Source: Schlesneria sp.
Lineage (GTDB): Bacteria; Planctomycetota; Planctomycetia; Planctomycetales; Planctomycetaceae
Assembly: GCA_028291515.1 (NCBI GenBank)
Contig: JAQGHU010000039.1
Location: 1-64,000 of the forward strand
Direction of reading: 5' to 3'
Length of the DNA: 64,000 nt
In this document: positions 7,819 to 15,093 of the stretch, piece after piece
Position numbering within the stretch: the first letter of the stretch is position 1
How the letters are laid out: every line of letters begins with the position of its first letter
Translations under genes and position numbers: made by a program
The notes under the pieces: generated by a model
Databases searched by the model: none
Told to the model about the DNA's origin: nothing
The model's input: only the letters and a program-made list of their open reading frames with translations

Positions 7819-7953
7819 GTCATTCCCGCGCAGGCGGGAATCCGGTTCATTGGATCGGTTCACCACTGAAGCTGGGAATCGAACGAGATTTCAGGGTTCT
7901 GACATCGACATCGTCTCGACGACTCACTGAATTCCCTCCTGCGCGGGAATGAC
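7819..7953. repeat. REPIN-like pair of inverted REP sequences
   Basis: Two 25-bp arms in inverted orientation, 7819-7843 (gtcattcccgcgcaggcggg...) and 7929-7953, match at 23 of 25 positions. Each arm contains its own smaller palindrome (CCCGC...GCGGG). Sequences of the form ATTCCC-n8-GGGAAT are known as REP/dRS3-type repeats in many bacteria, and two inverted REPs about 90 bp apart are the structure called a REPIN, mobilised by RAYT transposases. No RAYT gene is in the window. Confidence 0.6.
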
Positions 7954-7984
7954 GCAAGTCGCGGCAACTTCGACGAATCCTTGT

Positions 7985-8035
7985 GGTGGGACAATCCCAC
8001 CTAGAGTACAATGTCAGCGTGTGGTACAACACCAC
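7985..8035 (+). promoter_or_regulatory. Promoter with two operator-like inverted repeats before TA operon
   Basis: Two inverted repeats with similar spacers precede the antitoxin gene: GGTGGG-acaat-CCCACC (7985-8001) and GTGGT-acaac-ACCAC (8021-8035). A -10-like TACAAT sits between them at 8007-8012; the -35 element is not clear. This layout, one site overlapping the upstream promoter part and the other near the predicted transcription start, is typical of operators bound by TA antitoxins for autoregulation. The inverted repeats are directly visible; binding is inferred. Confidence 0.5.
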
Positions 8036-8060
8036 CCACTATGTCGAAAAGGGCAGAAGC

Positions 8061-8339
8061 ATGCATACGGAAACTCGCACAACTGATGCGAAAGCTCGTC
8101 TCGTTTTACCGAAGTCATTCGCCAATGCGACCGTGATTGTCGAACAAATCAGCGACACGGAAGTTCGAGTTCGTCGCGCCAAAGTCGTTGCCGAGGACGA
8201 ATTATCTTTTCCAGAAGAAGCGAGTTCACCTCTCTCTGACAACGATCGCGATCGGTTTTTGGAGCTCTTGGCGAAGCCGCCATCAGCGAACCGAGCACTC
8301 AAGAAGGCGGCAGGGCGTCATAAGGCCCGGCATGCTTGA
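8061..8339 (+). CDS. Antitoxin of GNAT toxin, AbrB-like N-terminus
   Basis: 92 residues from ATG 8061, with AAAAGGG 7 bases upstream; the longer frame from 7983 reads through the operator region. The N-terminal half (AKARLVLPKSFANATVIVEQ) resembles the half-barrel of AbrB/MazE-type DNA-binding antitoxins rather than a ribbon-helix-helix. The C-terminal part (LSDNDRDRFLELLAKPPSANRAL) matches the toxin-neutralising tail of TacA/DUF1778 antitoxins. The stop overlaps the start of the toxin gene by 8 bp. It should bind the two inverted repeats upstream and block the acetyltransferase. Confidence 0.7.
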   Translation: MHTETRTTDAKARLVLPKSFANATVIVEQISDTEVRVRRAKVVAEDELSFPEEASSPLSDNDRDRFLELLAKPPSANRALKKAAGRHKARHA

Positions 8340-8835
8340 TTGGATGATCGAGCAATTTTCCGCAGAGCATGACCGATCTGCGTTCAGTTGCGGGAAGCAA
8401 GCTCTTGATGATTTTATTCGTACACGCGTCAGTCAATATGAAAAGCGGCGGCTCGGAAAAACTTTCGTCGCAGTCGCGGCCGGCGAAAAACGCGTAATCG
8501 GATATTACACACTGGCTGCTAGCGCAGTTTCCTTCGCAAACCTTCCGACCGGTGCGTCGCGAAAGCTGCCAAAGCATCCCATCCCGGTGGTCCTGTTGGC
8601 ACGGCTGGCGGTCGACCAATCGGCCCAAGGGAAGCGTTTGGGTGAAGGATTGCTGCTTGATGCTCTGCAGCGCACCTTGGACCTGTCTTCCGACCTTGGG
8701 ATTCACGCGGTCGAAGTTGATGCCTTGGATGACGCAGCCGCAGCGTTCTATCGCAAGTATGGGTTCTCGTCGCTGATCGATGACCCGCTGCATTTGTATC
8801 TACCGATTGCAACGATCGGTGAGGTTCTGGCCTAA
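8332..8835 (+). CDS. GNAT acetyltransferase, TacT-type toxin
   Basis: 167 residues from ATG 8332, with AAGG 6 bases upstream. It has the TacT-family layout: an N-terminal F-x-C-G-x-x-x-L-D-x-F-I motif, the acetyl-CoA binding loop Q99-G-K-R-L-G104 after RLAVD, and the C-terminal A-A-x-F-Y140-x-K-Y-G-F motif with the conserved tyrosine. TacT toxins acetylate the amino group of charged aminoacyl-tRNA and stop translation. The length is normal. The gene is coupled to the antitoxin at 8061-8339 and ends 17 bp from the convergent gene at 8853. Confidence 0.85.
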   Translation: MLDWMIEQFSAEHDRSAFSCGKQALDDFIRTRVSQYEKRRLGKTFVAVAAGEKRVIGYYTLAASAVSFANLPTGASRKLPKHPIPVVLLARLAVDQSAQGKRLGEGLLLDALQRTLDLSSDLGIHAVEVDALDDAAAAFYRKYGFSSLIDDPLHLYLPIATIGEVLA

Positions 8836-8852
8836 CGCGCTCACAGAGATCT

Positions 8853-10250
8853 TCATTCTTCCAATTGGTTATCACTCACTTTGACGTGTTCGGGAACCTG
8901 TATCCCGCAGTTGGCTCGGCAGTGGGCGATGGAGTTGGATTTGCCGGGGCCGGTCCATTTGATGCTGGCTTCCGTAAGCTTCTTTTCGCGGGTGTCGAGG
9001 AACGAGCAACCAGTGAGCATCGTTTCGGAGCAGTCTTCGGCGTACAGGCCGAACGGGGTTCCTTCCAGGACTTGCAGGCCGGTCAATGTCATCTGGCGGC
9101 AGCGGATTAGTTCGATCAGGCCCTGGCGTTTGATGGGAATAACTCCTGCGACGGTGTGTTCGCCGGCTTGAGCATCTTGGATCTGCAGGCCGGTCATTGT
9201 GCAGTTCTGGCAATCGACCAGGCGGATGCCGGTGCAAAGTTCTTTGTCTTTGTAGTCGGGGTTGTGGCCGAAGCAGTTCGCACCAATCACCAGGTTCTGG
9301 CATTCTTCGGCCAGCAGATTGCGATTGTGACCGCTGTAGATGTAGTTCCCTTCGAACGTGATGCCCCGAGCGAGTGTCAGATGGACATTAGTTTCCTGGC
9401 TGCCGATCAAGTTGCTGCTGATGCACCACATCCCGGTGAGATGCGCATGTTCAGACGGGCCGCCGATGAAACGGATGTTGGCTCCATTGGGACTGTAGGT
9501 CGCCTGGATCGTATTGCTGGAGATCGTCCCTTCGCGAACGGTGCCACCTTGTGAGCAATCGATGTAGATCTCGGCGGTGGGCACGTCGGCGACTTCGGGC
9601 CGATTGAAGCCACGGTAGTTGTTGTATTCGATATCGTTGCCGGTGATCTGCAGATTGCGGATCTCGCTGCCTTCGATACGGATGCCACCCAGGCGGTTGT
9701 AGCTGATGTGGCTGCCGATGATGTTCGCCTGATGCAGATTGACCTTATCGAGCCAGACGCCGATTCCGGTGTTGTGATAGATGTGACAGTGACTGATCAG
9801 AACATTCCGGCAACGTCGCGTGACATGCACCGCGTGGCGGACCTTGCGGATCAGCACGCTGGTCAAAGTCGGCTGCATGATGCCGTTAAAGCGGACTCCA
9901 TCGGCTTCGGGGTGTTTTCCTTCAATCTCGATCTGGCTGATCGTGGGCATTCGTTCGGACTGCCAGACTTCGGGCTTGAAGCTGTTGGGGTCCGCCGAGC
10001 CTTCGTGATGGCCGAGGAACTCGAACACCGGCCCGGCCCCGTGCATGATCAGCTTCGCCGTGCCGCCGGAACCGTGAATGGCGAGGCGTCCGGTCTTGGA
10101 GAGATCGAAGGTGATCGTGCGGGTGATGCGGTACTCGCCGCGAGGGAACTCCAGCAGACCGTCGCCGCCGTCGTGCCGGGCGTGCTCGATAGCGGCGGTG
10201 TCGTCGGCCAAGCCGTCGCCCATGGCTCCAAAATCGCGGACGTTGGTCAT
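8853..10250 (-). CDS. Right-handed beta-helix protein, pectate lyase superfamily
   Basis: 465 residues from ATG 10250. The N-terminus V-R-D-F-G-A-M-G-D-G-x-A-D-D-T-A-A-I is the signature of the pectate-lyase-3 (glycosyl hydrolase 28-like) superfamily. The rest is a ladder of about 20-25-residue repeats (ISHCHIYHNTGIGVWLD, ITGNDIEYNN, ISSNTIQAT and so on), as in parallel beta-helices. Upstream in-frame codons run through the hairpin repeat at 10283-10353 and are unlikely to be coding. No signal peptide is present, which is unusual for a polysaccharide lyase. The substrate cannot be read from the sequence. Confidence 0.82.
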   Translation of the reverse strand: MTNVRDFGAMGDGLADDTAAIEHARHDGGDGLLEFPRGEYRITRTITFDLSKTGRLAIHGSGGTAKLIMHGAGPVFEFLGHHEGSADPNSFKPEVWQSERMPTISQIEIEGKHPEADGVRFNGIMQPTLTSVLIRKVRHAVHVTRRCRNVLISHCHIYHNTGIGVWLDKVNLHQANIIGSHISYNRLGGIRIEGSEIRNLQITGNDIEYNNYRGFNRPEVADVPTAEIYIDCSQGGTVREGTISSNTIQATYSPNGANIRFIGGPSEHAHLTGMWCISSNLIGSQETNVHLTLARGITFEGNYIYSGHNRNLLAEECQNLVIGANCFGHNPDYKDKELCTGIRLVDCQNCTMTGLQIQDAQAGEHTVAGVIPIKRQGLIELIRCRQMTLTGLQVLEGTPFGLYAEDCSETMLTGCSFLDTREKKLTEASIKWTGPGKSNSIAHCRANCGIQVPEHVKVSDNQLEE

Positions 10251-10282
10251 CGGGTGGATCCTGTCGGAAGAGATTGGTTTTT

Positions 10283-10353
10283 GTAGGCGATGCTTCAGCA
10301 ATACTCTTGGCAGAGGCGGAAGGCCAAGAGAGATATGCTGAAGCATAACCTAC
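10283..10353. repeat. Long nested hairpin repeat
   Basis: A two-part palindrome: outer arms GTAGG-cg-ATGCTTCAGCA (10283-10300) and TGCTGAAGCAT-aa-CCTAC (10336-10353), inner arms CTCTTGGC (10304-10311) and GCCAAGAG (10323-10330), loop agaggcggaag. Only a few bases are unpaired. The outer arm recurs as a shorter hairpin at 37496-37518. It lies between the divergent genes at 8853-10250 and 10485-11897. Confidence 0.6.
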
Positions 10354-10484
10354 GTGGGAGGATACAGTTGTGGTGCGGGAGCTGAAATTAACGAAGACTT
10401 CGGAATGGCGATTTTGTAAATGGTGGACTCTGTGATACGATCCCGCTTCGACGCACGCGGGGTGATACGGAAGGCAAGACGATC

Positions 10485-11897
10485 GTGGCGAGTGTGGGGG
10501 CGACAGAGGCCGCAGCAGATAGCGCACAGGGCGAACTTGCCCCGCCGCCTCTAGTGAAGTCCCCTACCCTGAAGCGTGATTTGCGGTTCAACGTCGCCGA
10601 TGGTGCCAGTTATGGCGTGATGGTCGGGGGCGGCGAAACCTATCTGCAGGCGTTCGTCCTGGCGATTGGATTGGGCGAAGTCTTTGTCGGACTGGTCGCC
10701 AGCCTGCCGGTGCTGATTGGTAGTCTGCTGCAATTGATCTCGCCGATGGCGGTGAGACATCTGAAATCGCATAAGCAGTGGGTGATTTTCTGTGCGGGCC
10801 TGCAGGCGTTGTGCTTCGTCCCGCTGATCGCCGCGGCCGTGTACGGGCAAATTTCGGAAATAGCCGTGCTGGCGGTCGCTTCGGTCTATTGGGCGGCGGG
10901 GTTGGGAACCAGTCCGGCGTGGAATACGTGGCAAGGGACTTTGGTTCCGCGTGAAATTCGAGCGAAGTTCTTCGCGAAGCGATCTCGCATCAGCCAGGCC
11001 GCCACACTGGCGGGGTTCCTGGTGGGTGGGTTCGCACTGCAATACGGCAAGAATACAGGCGATCCCGCTCAGGTGCTGATGATCTTCTGCTGGTTGTTTG
11101 GAATCTCATGCGTGTGCCGGATCTTGTCGACGGTCTGCTTGTGGGCTCAAAGTGAGCCGACGCCGATCCCGTCGAACATGCGTTTCCTGACTCTTCGCGA
11201 ACAGTGGCGCAAGTTCTCGCGCGGATCGTCGGGACGCCTGCTGGTGTCGGCCGTTGGCATGCAGGTGGGTGTGCATGTCGCGGGGCCGTTCTTCTCGCCC
11301 TATATGCTGAAGGAACTGAAGTGGGATTACACTCAGTTCGCCATCGTGCTGGGCGTGTCGTATGTCGCGAAGATTGCGTGCCTGCCGGCGTGGGGGCGGC
11401 TAGCTCATCGAATGGGGGCTCATCGGCTGCTGTGGATTGGTGCGATCGGCATCGTGCCCCTGGCGGGTGGTTGGGTCGTTAGTGCCAACTACTATTGGCT
11501 GCTGGTGCTGCAGGTCATGGCGGGAGCCGCGTGGGGCGCTTACGAACTGGCACTGGTGCTGTTGTTCTTCGAGACCATTCCGGAATCGGAACGAACCAGC
11601 CTGCTGACGGTCTATAACGTCGCGAACTCGGCCGCGCTGGCAGCGGGATCGTTGATCGGCGCGGCGATCCTGAAAGGGGTCGGCGTTTCGATTGTGGGAT
11701 ATCTGTGGGTCTTCGCGGCGTCGACCCTGATTCGTGGGCTGGCCTTGCTGTTGCTGAGGCGAGTTCCGATGACGGTCGTGCTCTCTGACAATGTGCCGGT
11801 GCGAACGCTGACGATTCGCGCCGCCAGCGAAACGCTGGATTCGCCCATTCTGTCGGGGCTGCCTGATCAGGTGAATGAAGCACATGAAGGGAAGTAA
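10485..11897 (+). CDS. Major facilitator superfamily transporter
   Basis: 470 residues. The start is GTG at 10485, preceded by GGAAGG ten bases upstream. About twelve hydrophobic segments are visible, with a soluble N-terminus of about 30 residues and the charged MFS-type loop after TM2-TM3. The segment QRISQAATLAGFLVGG-like region (KRSRISQAATLAGF) and PESERTSLLTVYNV loop fit MFS permeases found in planctomycetes. The substrate is unknown. It is transcribed away from the beta-helix gene, so both may share the regulatory region that contains the nested hairpin. Confidence 0.8.
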   Translation: MASVGATEAAADSAQGELAPPPLVKSPTLKRDLRFNVADGASYGVMVGGGETYLQAFVLAIGLGEVFVGLVASLPVLIGSLLQLISPMAVRHLKSHKQWVIFCAGLQALCFVPLIAAAVYGQISEIAVLAVASVYWAAGLGTSPAWNTWQGTLVPREIRAKFFAKRSRISQAATLAGFLVGGFALQYGKNTGDPAQVLMIFCWLFGISCVCRILSTVCLWAQSEPTPIPSNMRFLTLREQWRKFSRGSSGRLLVSAVGMQVGVHVAGPFFSPYMLKELKWDYTQFAIVLGVSYVAKIACLPAWGRLAHRMGAHRLLWIGAIGIVPLAGGWVVSANYYWLLVLQVMAGAAWGAYELALVLLFFETIPESERTSLLTVYNVANSAALAAGSLIGAAILKGVGVSIVGYLWVFAASTLIRGLALLLLRRVPMTVVLSDNVPVRTLTIRAASETLDSPILSGLPDQVNEAHEGK

Positions 11898-11937
11898 GAG
11901 CCAATTGTGCAGCACTGGAAATGCTGTGGCTTAGGAA

Positions 11938-12088
11938 ATAAAAAACTCCCGAGGAAGATCTAAGCTTCCGCGGGAGCTCCGTGCGAAGGGACAATATAAT
12001 AGCAGTCGAACAACGGTCCACGCAGGACGCACGGGATGGAATACGAGTGAATGCGAACAAGAAACCGACAAGAACGTAGAAATGAACT
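11938..12088 (-). ncRNA. Candidate small RNA of about 150 nt
   Basis: On the minus strand a promoter-like pair (TTTTCA, 17 bp, TATAAAT) at 12124-12095 is followed after about 150 bp by an intrinsic terminator at 11976-11940. No convincing protein frame lies between. The predicted RNA contains further pairing: CCGTGCG with CGCACGG just before the terminator, and GTCC-TGCGT-GGAC. This is a prediction from sequence signals; I do not recognise a known RNA family. Confidence 0.4.
11940..11976 (-). terminator. Intrinsic terminator of candidate small RNA
   Basis: CTCCCGaGGAAG (11946-11957) pairs with CTTCCgCGGGAG (11965-11976), one mismatch, 7-nt loop. On the minus strand six T residues follow the stem. 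On the plus strand no T-run follows, so it does not obviously end the MFS gene. Confidence 0.55.
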
Positions 12089-12094
12089 GGGGCG

Positions 12095-12124
12095 ATTTAT
12101 ACCGGTCGGCGACCAGTTTGAAAA
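12095..12124 (-). promoter_or_regulatory. Candidate sigma70-type promoter on minus strand
   Basis: Minus-strand TTTTCA (-35, four of six consensus bases) and TATAAAT (-10) are separated by 17 bp. The spacer contains the palindrome GGTCGCCGACC. It would drive the candidate RNA toward 11940. Confidence 0.35.
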
Positions 12125-12211
12125 TCCAAGTTCCCGCGGAATTAACAATTGGCTGTGTCGAGCGCATCATTTTGCAGCAGACGCAACGTCTGATAGGGGT
12201 TGAATGGGAAG

Positions 12212-12784
12212 ATGGTCCTCTCAATTCGATTTGAGCAAGCGGTGGCATATACGTTGATCGTGCATTCCGGCCAATTGCGGAAGTCGACATCGATTCCGTA
12301 TGTGTCACATCTATTGGCGGTTGCCGGGCTGGTTTTGGAACACGGCGGCGATGAAGACGAAGCAATTGCCGCTTTGCTGCACGACGCCGTGGAGGATGCG
12401 GGCGGGCAACCTCGGCTGGTGGATATTCGCCATCGATTCGGCGAACGGGTCGCGGATATCGTCCTAGGATGCACCGATACTGACGTGATGCCAAAGCCAC
12501 CGTGGCGAGCCCGCAAGGAAGCCTACATCACGCATCTCGAAAACGTGTCGCCGTCGGCGCGATTGGTGTCGTGCTGTGACAAGTTGCACAATTGCCGGAC
12601 GATCGTGTCGGATCTTTATGTCCACGGCGATAGTGTGTGGAAAAAGTTCACCGGCGGGCGCGACGGCACCTTGTGGTACTACGTCGCGCTGCTGGCTGAA
12701 TACCGCCGACTGGAAGTCCCCCGACCTCTGCTCAATGAGTTGGAACGGACAGTTCACGCCATGCAGACGCTGGCCGCGAAATAG
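12212..12784 (+). CDS. HD-domain hydrolase of RelA/SpoT (MESH1-like) type
   Basis: 190 residues from ATG 12212 (AGGGG about 13 bases upstream); TTG at 12200 is an alternative start. The HD metal motif is complete: His33 (YVSH), His57-Asp58 (ALLHD) followed by AVEDAG, and Asp123 in CDKLHN. The order H...HD...ED...DKLHN is that of the hydrolase domain of SpoT and of stand-alone small alarmone hydrolases. There is no synthetase, TGS or ACT domain. It could degrade (p)ppGpp or a related nucleotide, but HD proteins of this size also act on other phosphates. It faces the gene at 12821 with a 36-bp gap. Confidence 0.78.
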   Translation: MVLSIRFEQAVAYTLIVHSGQLRKSTSIPYVSHLLAVAGLVLEHGGDEDEAIAALLHDAVEDAGGQPRLVDIRHRFGERVADIVLGCTDTDVMPKPPWRARKEAYITHLENVSPSARLVSCCDKLHNCRTIVSDLYVHGDSVWKKFTGGRDGTLWYYVALLAEYRRLEVPRPLLNELERTVHAMQTLAAK

Positions 12785-12820
12785 CAGGTCCGGTGCAAGT
12801 TCCCGGTCGCGCGCTTTTCA

Positions 12821-13822
12821 TCAGTGCGGTGGTAACGAAGTTGGTTTGGATTCGGGAGTCGGTGGCAGTGTCGCACCTGCGGAAGCGACCTCATCGAGTT
12901 GATTCAGCAGATCAACGATCTCTTCATGGAGGCGTTGTGTTTGGCGGATGACGAGTGATGTATTCGTCGAGCGAAGATTTCCCTCACGCGACAGGTGGCG
13001 TCCACCACCACCGACGCCGCCGACCACACCGGAACCAGGCGCCCCACCGGGTGCCCGCGCGCCGAAGCCCCCGCCCCGAGGTTGCTCGGGCGGTGCGATT
13101 GGTGTCCAGGTCTCCGGGGCGATCGTGCTGCGAATGATCTGGTCCAGTTCAGTCGGCGTCACGCCCTTCAATCGAGAGACATCATAGACGCGGGTCTCAA
13201 AATGTTCGTTGGCTTTCGCCGCTAAGGTGATAACGAGAACCTCATTCTTGATAATGTAGTCCAAGGCAAGCGGTTCCAGAATCATGGCGAGCGCACTTTT
13301 TAGTGTGGTGCCCGTCATCACCAACGTGACCTGCTGATCAGTCGCGACACCTTCATTCTGCAGAGCCTGCTTATCCAGCCAGATTTCGATATGGTGCAGG
13401 TCTTCCAGATAGTTGAGCGCTTCCTCCAATGGGTTGTCGGTGAAACTCACTTCTGTCGGGTGTTCCAAAGCGGCTTCGATTTTCTTCACCAACGGGCTGC
13501 GCAGTTTGCGATCCCAATTCTTGGATGGTGCTCTCGGTGGAATTGAGGGAGCGACTGCGACCACCCCGTCTGATCCAGCAGGCTTCTGCTCTTGCTCTGG
13601 AAGCAGACCGAAAACAATCGCTCCTCCTCGTTTCGCTGATGGTCGCTGCGGCGCTTCATCTTGGTCGGCAGGAAACGGTCGCGCGAAGCTTGTTTCCAGT
13701 TTGACTCCGGTCTGATCATTCACTTGTTGTGGATCGCCGACTGCATCGGAAGCGCTCACACCTGCGACAACCAGCCCCACAGTTGCAACCATTGCCAGAC
13801 AAATTTTCGTCAGCATCGTCAT
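12821..13822 (-). CDS. Exported STN-domain (secretin N-terminal-like) protein
   Basis: 333 residues from ATG 13822, chosen because GGAAGGAT lies 9-16 bases upstream. Signal peptide about 1-25. Residues about 115-200 form a short secretin/TonB N-terminal-type domain (NPLEEALNYLEDLHHIEIWLDKQAL ... LVMTGTTLKSALAMILEPLALDYIIKNEVLVIT). Then comes VYDVSRL...LDQIIRSTIAPETW, a Gly-rich loop (GGGFGARAPGG...GGVGGGG) and LVIRQTQRLHEEIVDLLNQL. This architecture is common in planctomycetes as stand-alone exported proteins without the secretin pore. The role is unknown. Confidence 0.75.
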   Translation of the reverse strand: MTMLTKICLAMVATVGLVVAGVSASDAVGDPQQVNDQTGVKLETSFARPFPADQDEAPQRPSAKRGGAIVFGLLPEQEQKPAGSDGVVAVAPSIPPRAPSKNWDRKLRSPLVKKIEAALEHPTEVSFTDNPLEEALNYLEDLHHIEIWLDKQALQNEGVATDQQVTLVMTGTTLKSALAMILEPLALDYIIKNEVLVITLAAKANEHFETRVYDVSRLKGVTPTELDQIIRSTIAPETWTPIAPPEQPRGGGFGARAPGGAPGSGVVGGVGGGGRHLSREGNLRSTNTSLVIRQTQRLHEEIVDLLNQLDEVASAGATLPPTPESKPTSLPPH

Positions 13823-14137
13823 GGTAGCCAGATCCTTCCGCGAGAGTTCCAGAGCGCGATACACATCTTCAATATCGTTTCAATGACGAAGCGCCCAAAC
13901 ACAGACGCCCAACACCAGAGCACGATTCGATCAGGAATCGGGTGCGAGATGAGCAACAGTGTCAGGAAGTGTGACAGACGTGATGTGCCAGTATAGTACC
14001 TATCGACAATTATTCCGGCGAGAATTTTTTGGGGAAAATCGAAGTCTTCGCAATCGAGAACCAGGGTCGCGGAATCCGTTGGAGATTGGGACGAATGCGT
14101 TCTTCGGAGATGGTCTTGGCAAGAACCAGAGATCGGG
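13823..14137. other. Intergenic stretch without recognisable gene
   Basis: Promoter side of the STN-domain gene and leader of a gene remnant. I see no gene, clear terminator or repeat. Confidence 0.5.
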
Positions 14138-14383
14138 ATGACTCCGCGCGATCGCAATCCTCACGCGTCACTGGTCTGGCTGGGGGACTCTGATCGAGCC
14201 ATCATCTTGAATGCTGAAGGCGAATTGATCGTGGCTCGCCTTGGTCCCGACGGCTATCACGAGCAGGGTGGGACCAAGGTTACGGAGTTCACGTGGGCTC
14301 ACCCGGCCTTCGCGGGGAACCGCGTGTTTGCGCGGACAGACAAGGAACTGGTCTGCGTCTCGCTGGAAGAGGGAGCGCCATAG
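14138..14383 (+). pseudogene. C-terminal remnant of a PQQ/BamB-like propeller gene
   Basis: 81 codons that read exactly like the last 80 residues of exported BamB-like propellers: RNPHASLVWLGDSDRAIILNAEGELIVARLGPDGYHE ... TWAHPAFAGNRVFARTDKELVCVSLEE. Complete homologues are about 400-450 residues with a signal peptide; the upstream 300 bp contain no in-frame continuation. So this is a truncated gene, with the 5' part deleted. It is not a relic of the 2578-3861 gene, whose C-terminus is different. Confidence 0.65.
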
Positions 14384-14448
14384 CCATGTGGCCGACAGAC
14401 CTGATCAGGAATCGCAACGATTCAATCTGATCGCCAAAGCCGTTGTTG

Positions 14449-14607
14449 CTATTGGAAGAAGTCTGCCAGCATGCCAAAGAATCCGCAGGCGTTCAGGCAG
14501 ATATCGTAAAGGATGCCGCGCAGCAGGTTTCTGGGGCCTTCGATGGACCAGGCGACAACGATGACAAATGCAAATGGGCTCGCTTTTTCGACAACGAGGT
14601 CGCGCAT
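14449..14607 (-). CDS. Small hydrophobic protein, 52 residues
   Basis: 52 residues from ATG 14607 with a strong ribosome-binding site (AGAGGAG, spacing 6). The sequence has two hydrophobic stretches (FAFVIVVAWSI and LYDICLNACGFFGMLADFF) joined by EGPRNLLRG, so it is probably a small membrane-associated protein. I do not recognise the family. The strong RBS is the main reason for preferring it to the overlapping plus-strand frame at 14443-14829. Confidence 0.5.
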   Translation of the reverse strand: MRDLVVEKASPFAFVIVVAWSIEGPRNLLRGILYDICLNACGFFGMLADFFQ

Positions 14608-15093
14608 CTTCCACTCCTCTTGGAAAATGAAGGCAAGTTGGCGGCCCGACAATTTTTGTTACGTGAAAGCAGCAATTCAAGATGTGATTGCGAATCGCTG
14701 TGCTTCCGATGTGACGCCGCAAACCTAGATCGAATGTCGAATCTGTGTGTCGGAATCTTTGGTTGGCGTAGGGCAAACTCTGAAATCGTCGGCTCGACTG
14801 CTGACTGTGACGACTATGACGGCGATTAGGGCGGCCTGTCGGGCGAGAAGAGAGAGAATTGGCCACGGATGGACACTGATAAACACAGATTAAGAGAATT
14901 CAGATGTTCCCGCGCGGATGGAATGATGCGCTGAACGGACAATTGAGGGAGCAAACGGCTGAACTTCGACCAGGTTGTGGCATCTTGTTTGCGGTGATCT
15001 GTCAGTACGAATTTACCCCGATTTACCCTGAAGATCGCCGTTCGAAGGACCAATTTAGATTGGGCAACTTTGTGAGCGCCAGAAGGAGTTACC
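14608..15093. other. Intergenic stretch with one dispersed repeat
   Basis: The only recognisable element is a copy of the 'ccacggatg' repeat at 14862-14892 (ggccacggatggacactgat and following bases). The last 100 bp hold the promoter side of the exported-protein gene at 15094. No gene is supported. Confidence 0.5.

Noticed and set aside
11931-12500. Minus-strand frame of 189 codons
   Set aside because: It crosses the HD hydrolase gene and includes the candidate terminator; the product looks like a shadow frame.
14443-14829. Plus-strand 128-codon frame
   Set aside because: It overlaps the 52-residue minus-strand frame that has a strong ribosome-binding site, and it shows no own RBS or homology.
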